In this document: positions 45,802 to 58,638 of the stretch, in pieces
How the letters are laid out: each line of letters begins with the position of its first letter
Numbering within the stretch: the first letter of the stretch is position 1
NCBI RefSeq assembly: GCF_050003625.1
Contig: NC_134397.1
Location: 150,659,526-150,723,525, forward strand
Direction of reading: 5' to 3'
DNA length: 64,000 nt
Source of the DNA: Haematobia irritans
Lineage: Eukaryota > Arthropoda > Insecta > Diptera > Muscidae
Program-made: the position numbers and the translations under genes
Notes under the pieces: generated by a model
What the model was told of the DNA's origin: nothing
What the model saw: only the letters and a program-made list of their open reading frames with translations
The model's database searches: none

Positions 45802-46209
45802 CCCTATGGAAAATTGGTGCAAATTGCCACTGACGGACCTATCACAGAACTGGTACCTGAGCCCCAGTTAGTTGCAATTTTTAAATAGTCGTAATTTATT
45901 TATTTCCGTACTCGCTTGATATTTTTTTCGGTTCGATTGGGATGCGTAAATTGAAACAGATTTCTAAGAGTTTGTCCGAGACTGGTTCCTGAGGACATGT
46001 CTATGGGGTGCTCCGGCTAAATTGTCCCAGGACGTGTCCTTTGGGATGAGTCCAAGACGCGTCCTAAAATGTAAATTTACCCCGTCAATGACAAACCCAT
46101 GTTAAAGTTACCGGTCCCTTCCATACGTTTTGACCAGAACTGGGACTGGTCGATACACACCAGGGACTAGTCCTGTACCGGTTCTGTGGTTGATCCATTT
46201 CCCGTAGGG
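45802..46209. mobile_element. CCCTATGGA-ended MITE, copy 2
   Basis: Ends CCCTATGGAAAATTGGTGC and GATCCATTTCCCGTAGGG are inverted. The interior matches 18086-18517 (GACTGGTTCCTGAGGAC, GGACGTGTCCTTTGGGATGA). The SINE tail at 46206 abuts its right end directly. Confidence 0.75.
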
Positions 46210-46316
46210 TTAGGTTAGGTTAGGTTAGGTTAGACTATTCAGTCCATTGTGATACCACATTGGTGAACTTCTCTCTTATCACTGAGTGCTGCCCGATTCC
46301 ATATTAAGCTCAATGA
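46206..46316 (-). mobile_element. 5'-truncated tRNA-SINE, reverse
   Basis: The reverse complement gives TTGAGCTTAATATGGAATCG, GGGCAGCACTCAGTGATAAG, ACTGAATAGTCTAA and then (CCTAA)n. This is the 3' third of the SINE at 14396-14727. It differs in lacking the GTGAGCCTGATACATGGGGC segment before the tail, so it belongs to another subfamily. A forward fragment of the same SINE region (AAAAAGGAGGTCACTTAGCA) lies at about 46461-46495. Confidence 0.75.
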
Positions 46317-47082
46317 CAAATGAGTAAATTTTACTTAAAGTGTGTTTGTCTAGAACTTCATATAGCGCTAAAGAGTTTTTAAAAATTTTTAATTCTAATT
46401 TTTTCTTCCAAAATATAAAATTCTTCCAAAATAATTTTTTCTTCCAAAATATAAAATATAAAAAAGGAGGTCACTTAGCATTGAGCTAAACATAAAATGT
46501 GAATGCATATCTGAAACCATCATTATTTCATTGACACTCTACCTTTCCTGTACCGACACTCAAATAACCCAAAATATGCTGGATGGTAAAAAAAACACAA
46601 CTATGGTGCCCCAAAGTAAGGGACATGAATTTAATACGTTCTACGTTAAAAGGAAGGTGAATTGAAGCTGACAATGATTACTGTGTATCGTCAAGGAGAA
46701 GGAAGAAACTTTCAAAGAACGTGACTTTGTCAAATATTCATTAATCATTTAAATTTTTATTTTATTTCTTCAGTTCATAATCCAGCAAATGGAAATGCTT
46801 TTATGCGACCCAAATAATTGACATTGAGAATGAAAGACCACAGGAGAAATTCTTTGAAATATTTTGGTTGTTTTGTCATCAAACGAACGAAAAGCTTGCT
46901 TCGACAAATATTGTGTATGAATGAATGAAAGGATTTACATCGGGGAATATAAAAAGCATGCGAATGGAGAATTTATGAATAGTTTACGAATCGTTTTGTG
47001 TTAACATTTCTTCATAAAATGTATGAACAATATTCATTGTAATTACGAAGAAGTATCATCAAAATTGTAAGCTATCCATCTA
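46317..47082. other. No recognised gene
   Basis: AT-rich DNA with short TTCTTCCAAAATATAAAAT direct repeats near 46404-46462. No protein or RNA gene is recognised. Confidence 0.35.
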
Positions 47083-47697
47083 CACTCAAAAAAAAATGTG
47101 CTTCGATCCACAGATTTTGATCTTCCCTTAAGGATTTTGGTAATGTTTCCGAGTCAAAGATGGGGCTTCTTTAAAATAAAGAACATTTTCAGGGACCTAT
47201 ATAGATCTCATTTATGGAATTTTCATTCTCTTTTTGCGATATATTATTGAAGCAATTCACATACAAGCAAATGCCAATTTAAAAATCCAAATTATAACAG
47301 ATACTTCAAAACAAAAAAATTTTTCTTAATTCCAAAAAGACTTTAAACCAAACATACAAAATCTTCAGAATAAGTCTCAGCCTATATTGGAAGCGTTAAA
47401 TCTACATATTTATTATTTCAATTAATTTAAGGACGATTTATTTAAATCAAAAATGTTTTTCATTTAAGAAAATCTGCCTTAGCTCTAAGACATACGACTT
47501 TAACGGAGGGACGCAAATTTTCAAAATTTGTATACTAACTTGAATAAAAAATATTTTGAAGCAAAGATAATAAACTTTATTCTAAATAAAATTTCATTAT
47601 TTTAAAGAAATTTGTCCTTAATATTGTGTAAATTGCGCATCCTAAGATTGAGGTTGCGTAATCTTTAATACCGCGTAAGTAGTTTTTGTTTTCAGTG
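47083..47697 (+). mobile_element. CACTC-ended MITE, copy 3
   Basis: TA flanks at 47081-47082 and 47698-47699. Ends CACTCAAAAAAAAATGTGC and GTTTTTGTTTTCAGTG. The interior matches 9092-9684. Non-coding. Confidence 0.8.
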
Positions 47698-47921
47698 TAC
47701 CTAAACCAGATCGCTCAGATATTTCCAGCTAAAAATATAAATCACAATATCACGCTTTAATTCCATCAAGAATTACTTTCGACTCGACTTAAAAATGGGT
47801 AGCTTTATATGAAAGAAAATTTTGTTTGACTAATGTCAACTTGGCTTTAATAATTCTGACAAAATTCTCTAATGAAATCGTCTTTAGATTGTTGACCTTT
47901 TGTATCTTGACCACACACAAA

Positions 47922-48150
47922 CAAATCATTTTTGGATTCAATCACGAAATAAATTGATCCAATCACAGAAATATAGAAATATATAGTATTAATCACTGAA
48001 GTAATTTAAAAAATTAAAAATTTATACTATTAATTTTTGTGATTGATTTTTGTTTTAATTAAAATATTGGTTGAATCAATTTAATTTTTAATTGCATATT
48101 TTTGAAAATTCAATTCAATGGAAATATTTTTGTGAATTTTTTTTTCTATG
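47922..48150. mobile_element. AATTAATTGATCC-type MITE, degenerate copy
   Basis: The left end CACACACAAACAAATCATTT, GATTCAATCACGAAATAAAT and the right end GTGAATTTTTTTTTCTATG match 6284-6571. Shorter and decayed. Confidence 0.6.
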
Positions 48151-48194
48151 CACAAATCGTTCACAAATAGGAGAGGGTTTTCAATACTTTATTT

Positions 48195-48325
48195 TAAAGA
48201 CGAATAAAGTACAATTTAAAAGAGAATTATGTTTTAAAGGTATCCTTACCTCAATTCTCCGCTTCTTTGCCTCAGAATAAATACCAAAATCATTAGTGTA
48301 AGGACAAAATCTTTGGAACCTTATA
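48195..48325 (-). mobile_element. CACTG-ended MITE fragment, reverse
   Basis: The reverse complement matches the left third of the element at 52097: TCCAAAGATTTTGTCC, GGCAAAGAAGCGGAGAATTG, ACATAATTCTCTTTTAAATT. Confidence 0.55.
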
Positions 48326-49098
48326 AAAAATAGTTTTTTTTTTCAATAAAAAAAAAAAACTTAATTTCATTTCATGAAAAAATTAAAAAAAAAACGAGAT
48401 GGGAAAAATATCAGTGGGTATGGAATTATAAAGCAATTTAAATTAATAATTAAAATTCACGAAAAAAAAACAATGTAGATCATTAAAAAATTCCGTATGT
48501 GTATTTGAAGTAGTACTTGGCATTGTGAATCTGCCTTTAACGTCAAATTTCGTTTTTTTCAGCGTTACGGAGTAGTTAGTGTAACATATGAAAAAGCGTG
48601 TTCACGCTATGCGGTGCTCACGTTAATCGGTGTTCACGTTACCTCGAGTGCACTGTACATATATTTTATATATGCACTGTACATATATTTTATATACTGT
48701 ACATATATTTTATATACTTGGTAACAAATATTCGGATTGCGGACATTTTCCATCAAGTGTGATATCACATCATCGATAGTTTTACTATAGAATTGTTAAT
48801 CTCAGTACGTCCACTTTACCTAGTCGATTTTGTCTACTTTTTTCGACACCACGACGATTGGTCGAAAAGTGGAATACCCGTCGTGTTGGATCTAAAAGAA
48901 TATCAATAATCCTGCATAAAGCAAAAGAGCTACACATATAAAAAATCATAATTTCCTATTTTTTCATAAAATTAAAATTTCTAAAACCGTCCCATTTGAT
49001 TTGATAATTGGTACAGAATGTGCACTTTCTTATTATTGAAGTACGAAATCGGCTAATCTGGTAGCCCTGTCTCAATTCCATTCTCTTTTCTCTTTGCC

Positions 49099-49134
<36 letters not shown>

Positions 49135-52096
49135 GCTGTATCTCCTCGCTAGATGTATTTTGACGTTTTCCTATAGTATCTGACAGATACATTTGTCTGC
49201 ATTTTTAAATGTTTCTCGTGTGTTTGTGTGTGTGAGTGCGAGAGAGAATTACAAATCCAATTGAATGGGGGACATGAAAAATTTCTTGGCTTTATCACAT
49301 ACAATTTAGTTGCCGTTTGAACCTAGTCCGTCGCACAACGTGAATAATCGACTCGTCGTGAGTTATGTTAACTACATACAAGACAAAAAAGATTCTTCTT
49401 TATAACTTATGTATGAGATAGAATTTATTTAATTTTTTCCACGAACGAAAAAAAAAACAAAACACAAAAAAGTTCAGCTGGCTTAAAGTACAAAGCGAAC
49501 ACGGTATCATCATAACCGAGAGTGTAGTATGTGCATATTCTCAAGTTTTTTTTTTTTTTGCACTATAAACCGTACAAGAATGAATAATGAAAAATATATA
49601 ACTAAATACAAAATAATAAATCAAAAATAATTAATATATGTAATAAAACCAATAGCAACAACATCTAATGATACCTTAAAGTGAGTGTGTAAAGTGTTCA
49701 AATGAATATATACAGCAACAACAACGTCAACTAGTAAATAAAACATAGATGAACTAGTGTTTGATATAAGACAAAAAAATACAAAAAGAAACCACAGAAA
49801 AAAGGAAATAAATCAGAAAACTAAAAATATTTAGCAAAAAATGAGTGTTATGTATATTATCAAGATTTTTAGAAAGTGTTTGAAGAAATTCAAAAACACC
49901 GACACAAAATATAATTTCTTCGCCATTCTAAATTTATCTCCACAACAAACCAAAAATGTTGAGAAAATACATTAATAACACCTCTTTTGCAAAAAAATAA
50001 TACTGCGAAATCTCTACTACCGGATTTCTTTAGAATCGCTAATACCTTTGGTTATTTAGAAAAAGAAGAACAAGAAGCAAAAATATTTTGTCGTTGCAAA
50101 CAGAAAATACTCACACACACACCTGCACACACATACATTTTATACCAGTTAACAGCACAACCAACCAAACACGTAACATTTGCGAGAACCAATGTGAAAC
50201 AAGTGACAGAAAAACAGAGAGCCAGTTAGAGAAATAGTGTCTAACTGTATGTATATGTGACTAAATATCCTACATTTTGCTATTAAATACCTATAGTGCG
50301 ACCAGCCAATGTTTCAAAGAGATTATAGTTAGCATTGTTGTTCTTATTCTCAAAATCTGTACGTGAATTGGTTCTGGCAATAACAACATCATATCATAGA
50401 CTCGCCTCCCTTGTTTATGGATTTTTCTTGGTGTTGCTCGGCGCTTGGGGCCATCGTTTATGTGTGTGAGAGATTGGTGTTTTATTTGTTTCTTATCACC
50501 CATTTAAGTTACGTGCCGTAACATATTGGACGCCACCAATTTCCTCTTGCCGCTCTAACCGGCCCCCATTCCAACATAAATCTTTGTAGTCAGCAAAGTG
50601 CCTGAGTTATATGAATCGTATATTTTACCAATGTATTTGTATTGGAATGATCGAACAGCAGGGCAAAGGAGAAGAGTACAACGAGAAAAATGACTGTTTG
50701 TTTGAAATTTTCCTGTTATTGTACAATTCTCCTGAGTGCTTTTGTGGTTCTTGTTTGGTTTCTGTAGAAAAACAGCACAAACTACATCAAAGCGAATTTT
50801 GCCAACGAAAAGACATTGGGAAAAACAAAAGAAGGTTTTCACTAAAAAAACGAATAAACATTTTTTAATATCACTCTCCTTTCTCATCGCTAAGTGTTGA
50901 TAAAGAAAATATACATTTTTCTTTACAATGAACCAGCGCACACGTTTTTATATATCTAACGAAATATTGACAAACTCATATCGATTGCTCCAAACAATAC
51001 AAATTCTATTAGGAATTCTTAGCACACTTTTGAACAAATCAAGCGGAGAATGTACATAACCATACAATCGGATGGTAAAGAAATCCAAAAACAAATAACA
51101 AATAATCTCCTCAAGGCAATGAAATAAACTTACATTTGTTTTTATTCTTGGTTTTTGCTTTAAAGACTTATTTTGCCCACTTCGAGCTAATAAACAATAG
51201 TAGAAAACCGGTGAAAATCCTAAAGTATTTGGTATTGTCGCTCAACATAGCGATAATACATACACACACTATTCCCCAAACCCCAGCACCACCCCCACCA
51301 ACCAGAGGCAATAACAAACAATTCGTGTCAGTGCCCACATAAATGTTAAATGCCTGTTACAGAGTTGTAGTTGTGAGTTTGAAATGTAGAGAGATGAGAG
51401 AGTATAAAGTACCAATGAACAAGAGCGCCAACATGTGCACTCTTTTGTTTAGTGTTGCCATATTTAATAGAAATTTCTAACCATGCTCCAGTAGTTGCGG
51501 AAATTGTAGCATTTTTAAATGTCCAAGATTTTATTCGAAATCAACAGATTTTACCAACATACTATTACACGTGCGAAAAATATGCGGCGCTCTGATTTCG
51601 TATCATCTTGTATTTGCAGAGTAGATAAATCATTCTGGTGGCATTTCATAGTATGTTATTCCAGCAGAATTCTTGATTCAAAGAAATTTTCTTTTTTAGT
51701 GATTCATTTTGTTGCTATATGGCAAAAAACAGATTATGGAAACATTGGTAACTCAAAACTGTTTTTAGTTATTTTCACTCTGATATTGAAACAGTATTCT
51801 TGAATAATAATTATAAATGAAAATAATGCATTTGTTCGTAAATCGCTTATTTCAATATCAGGCTAATATGAAATATAAGAAGTAACGTAAAACACTAATA
51901 TATTCGCTAGAATCGTTGTCTCTTTAAATCCAGTTTCAGTAAGTTATCATAGTAAATTGTTTTGCATAAAGAAACAAGATATTTTTCGGTTGTTCACCAA
52001 TGAAGTGAATTCAGCAATAGCCTCTAAAAATAGATCTCATGTTGTTGCTTTAGAACAGTAACAAAACGAAATAAATATTCGATTAAGGAATTTGTA
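48326..52096. other. Calmer, mostly unique DNA upstream of Dad; no recognised coding gene
   Basis: Simple repeats: ATATATTTTATATA-containing units at 48655-48718 and a (TC)n run at about 49103-49131. From about 49300 to 50260 the DNA is rich in CAACAACA, AAACAAAAC and CACACA motifs with stop codons in all frames, the look of long dipteran 5' UTRs. GTGAGT donors such as 49681 occur. It could hold an upstream non-coding exon of Dad or of a neighbour. Frames at 49987-50229, 50291-50503 and 50555-50941 show no known domain. Confidence 0.3.
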
Positions 52097-52754
52097 CACT
52101 GAAAAAAAAGCATACTCGGTTCCAAAGATTTTGTCTTTACTTCAAAAAAAATTGGTATTGATTCCGAGCCAAAGAAGCGGAGAATACAAGGAAGGATACT
52201 TTTAAGACACAATTCTCTTTTAAATTTAGGTTTTGTGTACTTGCTTCTAGGAAGCAAATTTTAATTTTTCGCTTTCTCAGCTTTTTTTCTTCATATGCTA
52301 TCAAAGTCCTTTAAAAACGAGTTAACGGCAACTTTATTTTCCAAATTAGGACTCGACTTCCAGTAGAAATTATGCTATGTTTGAAGTAAAAAACTTCTTT
52401 AAAATAAAGTTTTGAAAAACATGTCCTATATTTGAACGATTTTTTGCTTTGTAGTCAAGATGCAAAAAGACAACAAATTTAAAGACAATTTCATTAAATT
52501 TAAAGAATTTTTCTGAATTATTAAAGTCAAGTTCACCTTAGCCTATAAATTTTTTCTTTCATGTTAAGATACCCATTTTTAAGTCAAATCACTTAATTAT
52601 AAGGACAATATGACTTCATTGAAAAGTTTATCGACTTTTGGACAAGGAAAATAACTTTATTTTAGAGAAATGCGTCTTCTATGCTAAGCAAAATTTGTAT
52701 TCGTATTTTAAAGACATGAAATCTTTTACCTCACGACAATATTTTTTTTCAGTG
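52097..52754 (+). mobile_element. CACTG-ended MITE, complete copy
   Basis: TA flanks (52095-52096, 52755-52756). Ends CACTGAAAAAAAAGCATAC and ACAATATTTTTTTTCAGTG are inverted. Related to 13422-13966 and to the fragment at 48195. No coding capacity. The TA target suggests mobilisation by a Tc1/mariner-type enzyme. Confidence 0.8.
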
Positions 52755-55061
52755 TAGTTATATGAAGAATTGATGATGACAGTGGGAATAGATATGATTC
52801 GATTTGCAAGGGGATAACTTTTGTATGCTTTCTCGATTAGAATTGAGTCTTCTACCAGTTCTATACTGAAGAATATGAAAATGTTCACTCGCCCAAACTT
52901 AAACAGGAATAGAACAAGTATCTGGCATTTTCATTTCAATAACACAATTGATCATATTCCTTAATCTTGTTTTGTCCATAAAGCTCGAATAATAATTATA
53001 ACTAATTCATCAAAATTTTATTTTTTACTTTATTCTTGATACATATTATATACTTTCGACTCTCATTAGACCGAAATAGAAAAACCGAATTCAATTTTCA
53101 TCCGTTTGAAATAAGAATGAAAGCTTTCATATGAGATAAGGGAATAGGACAAAAGTGCACAACGTTACTAAAACTAAATTTTATTAATTTATAAAATTTT
53201 TTTAGAAATGTATTTGAACATTTCTGTACGATCTAAATTATGAACTTTAACTTTAAGGAGAATTACTTAGAAGTCGGATGACTTTTTGGGTGTACCTTAT
53301 AAGGAACTATTTTTAATTTCAAAATACTATAAACTTATATCAAATTTTCTTATATCATTCTTTATGGGAAATATATAACAGTCAAGAAGTGTGCAACACC
53401 CGATGTGGCATCTCTGTTATTCATTTATGGGTGTTAGTATTCTTCGTGTGTATTTGCTTGTGTGTTTGTTTGTGCCTTAACACTTTTTGTGAAAAAGTTC
53501 AATATTCACAACACGTAACATTTTTGTACATTCAATGATGTTATTCTTGTTGTTGTTGTTGTTGCGTATCAATATTCTAAACAACAAACAGCACGGTGAC
53601 AAAAACAAATAAAACTGACAAAAATTTTAAAAACCTATGTACGTATTTTTACCATTTTAGATACCAACAACGAAATAATAAGTTAAAAAACGGTGCTTCT
53701 GTTAGAAGCAGTAACAACATACATACATATCTTGATTGTAATGTAAATTTAAGATAAAAAAACAAAAATCCCAAACATATCAAAAGAAAAAAATAACATA
53801 ATCATCGTTACGTTCATAGAACAAAAAAAAAAATACATATCCAACCCTAACATATCAACCAGCAATTATTCGCAACTTTGAATAAAAAAAAATCGAAAAA
53901 TATTTTAATCAAAGCAAGCTGAAATTCGAAACACAACTTCAGCAACAATAATAAATCACATGTAAGTTCAATTTCAAAATTTTTAAACCAAAAATTGCCA
54001 ATATAACATTTTATAGAGAAAAATTATCCAACTGAATACATAAAATACTTCGAATGAAAAATGAAATTATTAAAAGTGAAAACAAATAATCTCTTAGAGC
54101 CTTTTCGAAACTGAAACTTTTTACTATGGTGAGATATCAATTTGCTGGGGTGAGAAAATATTTTTAAAAATCATTTGTTAACAAATAACAGTATGTACTT
54201 TTTATTTAGTTTGAGATAATCAAAATATCTCAGGCCATGATAGCGTAAAAGTCAAGAATTTTCAACAAATTTCAAATTTTTTACTATAGTTTCCTGGGCT
54301 TGTGATCTTATACTCCCCACGATTTACGCCAAATTTTAACAAATACTAGTAAAAAGTTTCGGTTTCGAAAAGACCCTTAATGTTACAAATGTTGATGTTT
54401 TTTTGTTTAGTTTAGATTAAGAAAATATTTTCGAAAATATTGTTTTTAATAAGAGCTAAATTCGCGATTGTTAAAAGTTTGGAAAAAAGATGTGATACGG
54501 GTCCAAATCAAGAGAACGCAGTACATGGGGAATCTGCAGGGATGCTAAATAGTAGTATTGAAATCGTTCTGTATCAACGAAAAAGTACTTTTTTAGATCC
54601 TTTTTTCCAAAAGGCCTTCTGCTTATGGGGGTTTTCTTGAAATAATGATGTAATTCATAAAATGCTCAAATGAACCAATGTCTCCTGCTAGTACAACGTA
54701 TGAAAAAAAAAAGTACATTTGTAAACGAATCAGTTTTTCGTTCTTCCCTTTGTACTAAAAATGTTTACGAAGGTTGGATGAAAAATCTTATCGATATCGA
54801 AATTAAATTTTCTATTTGATTTGAGAGAAATGTCCAAAAAGTCTGTAGTTTTTTTTTTAATTTATGAATTTAAGGAGGTTGAAAAAATGTAACAAATGTG
54901 TCCACGGTACTTTTAACAAATGATTCCACGGTAATTTTTTACTTAAATAGTATCAAAAAAGTACAAAAGTGTCAACTTTATCAACGCTGTGAAGCTGTAT
55001 CCAGACATGCATCGATTCAAATAGTTTAAATAAAAATCGAAACAGTACGCGCTATGACTCA
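52755..55061. other. Mostly unique DNA; candidate non-coding exon ending at 53961
   Basis: About 53450-53961 has TTGTTGTTGTTGTTGTTGCG, AACAACAAACAGCACGGTGA and CTTCAGCAACAATAATAAAT, then a splice-donor match GTAAGT at 53962-53967. The style and the downstream acceptor at 58638 would suit a non-coding first exon of Dad with a 4.7-kb intron. Only composition and one splice site support this. No protein-coding region is recognised. Confidence 0.25.
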
Positions 55062-55311
55062 ACACCCAGAGAAGGAATACGATCACCTCAAACTTGTTTC
55101 AAGAGCAAAATTTTATTTTTGAGCGGTGAGCATGGTACATTTTTGTCGAAAAATTTTCTTTTCAGGCAAACGTATACAATGTTGCCAAAATCAGATACAT
55201 AATTTTCGAGAAAATAACATTTTTGCAACAAAAATGTTACATGTTCCCCGTCCAAAAATAACATTTTGCTCTTGAAACATGTTTGAGGTGATCATATTCC
55301 TTCTCTGGGTG
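55062..55311. mobile_element. MITE with ~60-bp inverted repeats
   Basis: The left arm starts ACACCCAGAGAAGGAATACG and the right arm ends CATATTCCTTCTCTGGGTG. The match runs through ATCACCTCAAAC and TTTCAAGAGCAAAAT for about 60 bp with few differences, leaving a short centre. It lies in the presumed first intron of Dad. A relative is at 1889-2076. Confidence 0.75.
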
Positions 55312-56465
55312 CAGGGAGTAAACGGGGATTACACCTTGTAAATCGGCATCGTCTTAAGGGCAGTCTTGGTATATTTGCTCAACTGTCACGAAAAGACGCA
55401 GGAACTGGTTCAAAGCTTCGCCATCGCTAAAGCTCGTTAAATATTGAACACGGTTCAGAGTTTTTAAAAGCTCTTTATTTTCGCATGAGGATTTACCTTT
55501 CAATGACAATGATCCTCCGACCTGTATGTATTGGTATTTTTCCATTCTTCTAGAATTCGTACCGTACAAATCCATTAAAATTTTTCATTTTGAATTCATT
55601 ATAATAAACACAATAGTAGTTGAATATACGAACAAACGTAAATTATTGTTTGTGTTTAAATATTTGAAGAATATTTTGGAAAATTTTCACATTATAAGTA
55701 CTTAGTACCAGCCTTAATGCTGTACTCACTTAGAAATAGCCTATTTATAGAATTGACAAAATTATGTATATCTTTCTTTATATACCTATTTGCACTTTTA
55801 TTTGAGAAAACCGTATTGCTTTGTTTATAGAAGAAATATGCTTTATAGAAGAAATAATTTAATCGTGTGCTGCATGTAGTTTCTATAAAGCAAAATGTAC
55901 ATACAAAGTGTAATTAGAAAATCTAAATTCATATTTTCCTGGAAACTCAATAAGTTAGTATTTTTTTTTTTCATCTAAATACTATGAATGCTATAACACA
56001 CAGGCTACACAGAATGAAAAGTATAAAATAGAGAAACAATTTAAATGCAATGATATTCTTTCAAAATTATAGAAAATAGATAGGGGAGAGAGAGAGAAAT
56101 AGAGTGAGATATATGACAAAAGTTGCTCACTAACATTGTCATGCCATTTCTCAGATCAGAAATATACTCAGCCAAATGCATTATTGCACTTTGCGAGTAT
56201 TATAGCTATGTAAAGGAATTTTCCTCCCCTTCGGTGTACTTACTATTTAAAATTGCATTCAGGTGGGTGCTCTATTTGATATGTGTGTGTGTGTGCTACT
56301 CTAACCGAATGGTCGAAGAGCGGGGATTTCTTTCCATTTGTATTTGTGAGTTGGTTGATATGTGTATACACTTTTGGATGGACTTTTATATATTGAGAAT
56401 CGAAAATTTTGTCTGTCTACATGACTGTGCCGTGTCGTGTTTGCTGTTTGCGCCTGAAATGATTG
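55312..56465. other. Presumed Dad intron, no other feature recognised
   Basis: AT-rich sequence with short runs (GAGAGAGAGAAATAGAGTGA at 56089, GTGTGTGTGTGTG at 56283). A frame at 56123-56557 has no known domain and runs into the GGCGCC cluster. Intron status depends on the proposed upstream exon. Confidence 0.3.
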
Positions 56466-56554
56466 TGGCGCCATACATGACGCCGCTCGCCGCCACCGAC
56501 ATCGAAGAAGCTTTCGCTATTTCTTTTATTACGTCAGTGGCGCCCACTGGCGCC
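56466..56554. promoter_or_regulatory. Cluster of TGGCGCC motifs, candidate Dpp/Brinker-responsive element
   Basis: Three TGGCGCC motifs (56466-56472, 56538-56544, 56548-56554) lie in 89 bp, with GACGCCGCTCGCCGCCACC between them, in otherwise AT-rich DNA. TGGCGCC fits the site bound by the repressor Brinker. GC-rich GCCGNC-type sequences fit Mad, the Dpp-pathway Smad. Dad is a known Dpp target in Drosophila. The cluster lies about 2.6 kb upstream of the Dad start codon. I did not find a perfect GGCGCC-spacer-GNC activating element, so the role is inferred. Confidence 0.4.
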
Positions 56555-58638
56555 TAATATTTGAGCTACCTTCAACTGATTTAATTTGTTACTTCGTTTA
56601 AGTTAAATCCCCTCTACCGTCATCATTAGTACTATGGTAGCTGTTTCATTGTTGTTTTATTTAGTAACTAACTAGCCTAGCCTTGCAGACATCCACCATA
56701 ATGTTTGCATGGATAGCATGGCTCGTCTTTGGCATATGACACGCAAAGTATTTCGGTTTATTTAAAACACGAAGTAACTCCATTAGTGGTTGCTACCAGA
56801 CGACGCCACTTACTAGACATTTTCAATAATGAAATAAAAAATATTTGTGGAACCAGGCATAATGGAAAAAGGTGTGATGACTTTGTCCCCTTTCTAATTT
56901 TTAATAGCATTAAGGGAATTTTTTCCCCTCTAAAAAGAAATCAGGTTTATTTGTCACCTTTCCCTTTACTATTGTAATAAATTGGATTGGAAGAGCTCAT
57001 CCCTTCCTTACCGCTCACATGTGACATTCATATTGAATTAGATTTGATAAAAAAGGTGCCACTTTAGGGTGTTAACTAAGGTAGAATTAATAGAACCAAA
57101 ACCTGTAGAAAGAGAAATAGAGTCGAGAAGGACACTTTTAAATTGAAATTAGTTGTACAACCAATCGTACATTTTAGTTTAGTATAAAGCAAGGGGTTTA
57201 CTATCATGTTCCCCATAACGAGTCATTCAGACTGACATATTTTTATTGTATAACTCATTTTTGGATACATATCAAATCACGGGATACCTACGATATCTTC
57301 TAATGAAATATTTAGTGTGTAAACATAACCACATCGATAAGGGAAAAAGTTTTTCGGGACGAACAAATACAGTTACCTTTTCGGCAGAAATCTCCTCTTT
57401 TCTTGTTTCCGAGTGTTTTCGATGTCAATATAGCATGATTTTTCAATATTAAGCATTGGAGTTGAATAAAAACATGGAATGTCGAGTTGATTCAACACTC
57501 ATAGAAAAAATTCTGCAAAAAAACAGAAGTCGATGTCTGCTATTATATTTTTGTACTTCAGAGTGTAACGAACAACAAATTATAAAATTTTTAGGTTATA
57601 CATTTTTCCTCAAAGCATAATTAAGAGCCAAAAGCAGTAGTTGATATATTTTTGCCCAGTAATATACTTACGAGTACAAGCTTCTAAATACGATCAACAA
57701 ACATTTTATTTGCTGTTATGCCTCAATTTGATAAATATTCAGATTTTTGGGATATTCATAAAATATTGTTTTAATTGTTTTATTATAGCCCCTAAGTTGT
57801 CATTTTTATTGCTTTCAACCAAACTAAAATACGTTTTAGTGTAATCGAGCTTAAAAAATAACAGACAATGTTTGCTATTTCAGCAAACAGTTACTGCTTT
57901 CGCTTTTTCAGCAGACTTTTTGCTTTGGGAGAAGGAAAAAGAATTTCCACGTGGCCAGGCCAGGCCAACACTATCCGGTTTCCCACAAGGAATTGGAATA
58001 GATCACCACGCCGCTATTCGTCACGGTATTCCGTCGCGTATTTTGGGCTTCCCATAAGAAATGCACGTAAACTCCTATCGCTATGGTTATATTCACACAC
58101 TTAAAAGGCAAATCAGAGATACGCGTATTTTATATGAAGTCCCCTTGAAGTTGTAAATAAATTATATGTTTAGAAAAGAAATAGGCGTTGATATTAGCCG
58201 CAAGGAGAATTTAATATAAACACGCGTTTTACTGCTTTTTTCCTATAATGAGACCTTCAGATTCACATATTTTATTGTATAACCTTTTCAAACAACGTCA
58301 TCCCCTATATCTGCAAATCGTTAGAAGACATATCAGCAATACCTGTGTTTTATATGAAATCCTTTCAAATTTGTACAATAAAATGTATGTGTTTGTTATG
58401 TACTAAACAATTAACGATTCTGTCATGGAAAAAAATAAGAATTTTTATATAGGAAAATCATCTACAAACCCAAATACTTCATATAATCATTGAGAACCAT
58501 TCGATTTCTTTGTAATATTTCAGTTGGATATTTTTTCGATCACTTTGGTTGGCTCAAAATCAAAAACGGCAAATAACTTTGTTGTAAACAAATATACACC
58601 TCCCCCTATTGATTTATTTTCTTGTTCTTTAATTACAG
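56555..58638. other. Presumed Dad intron up to the splice acceptor
   Basis: No gene recognised. A GC-richer patch at about 57870-58080 (CGTGGCCAGGCCAGGCCAAC, ATCACCACGCCGCTATTCGT) is open in two frames for about 60-78 codons with no known domain. It may be a regulatory block or repeat relic. The interval ends with TTTTCTTGTTCTTTAATTAC-AG, a good polypyrimidine-AG acceptor at 58638. Confidence 0.35.

Noticed and set aside
56466..56500. Exact Mad-Medea activating element (GGCGCCA-spacer-GNC)
   Set aside because: GGCGCCATACATGAC has one base too many in the spacer for the form I know, and neither strand of the other two sites gives the match, so only core sites are claimed.
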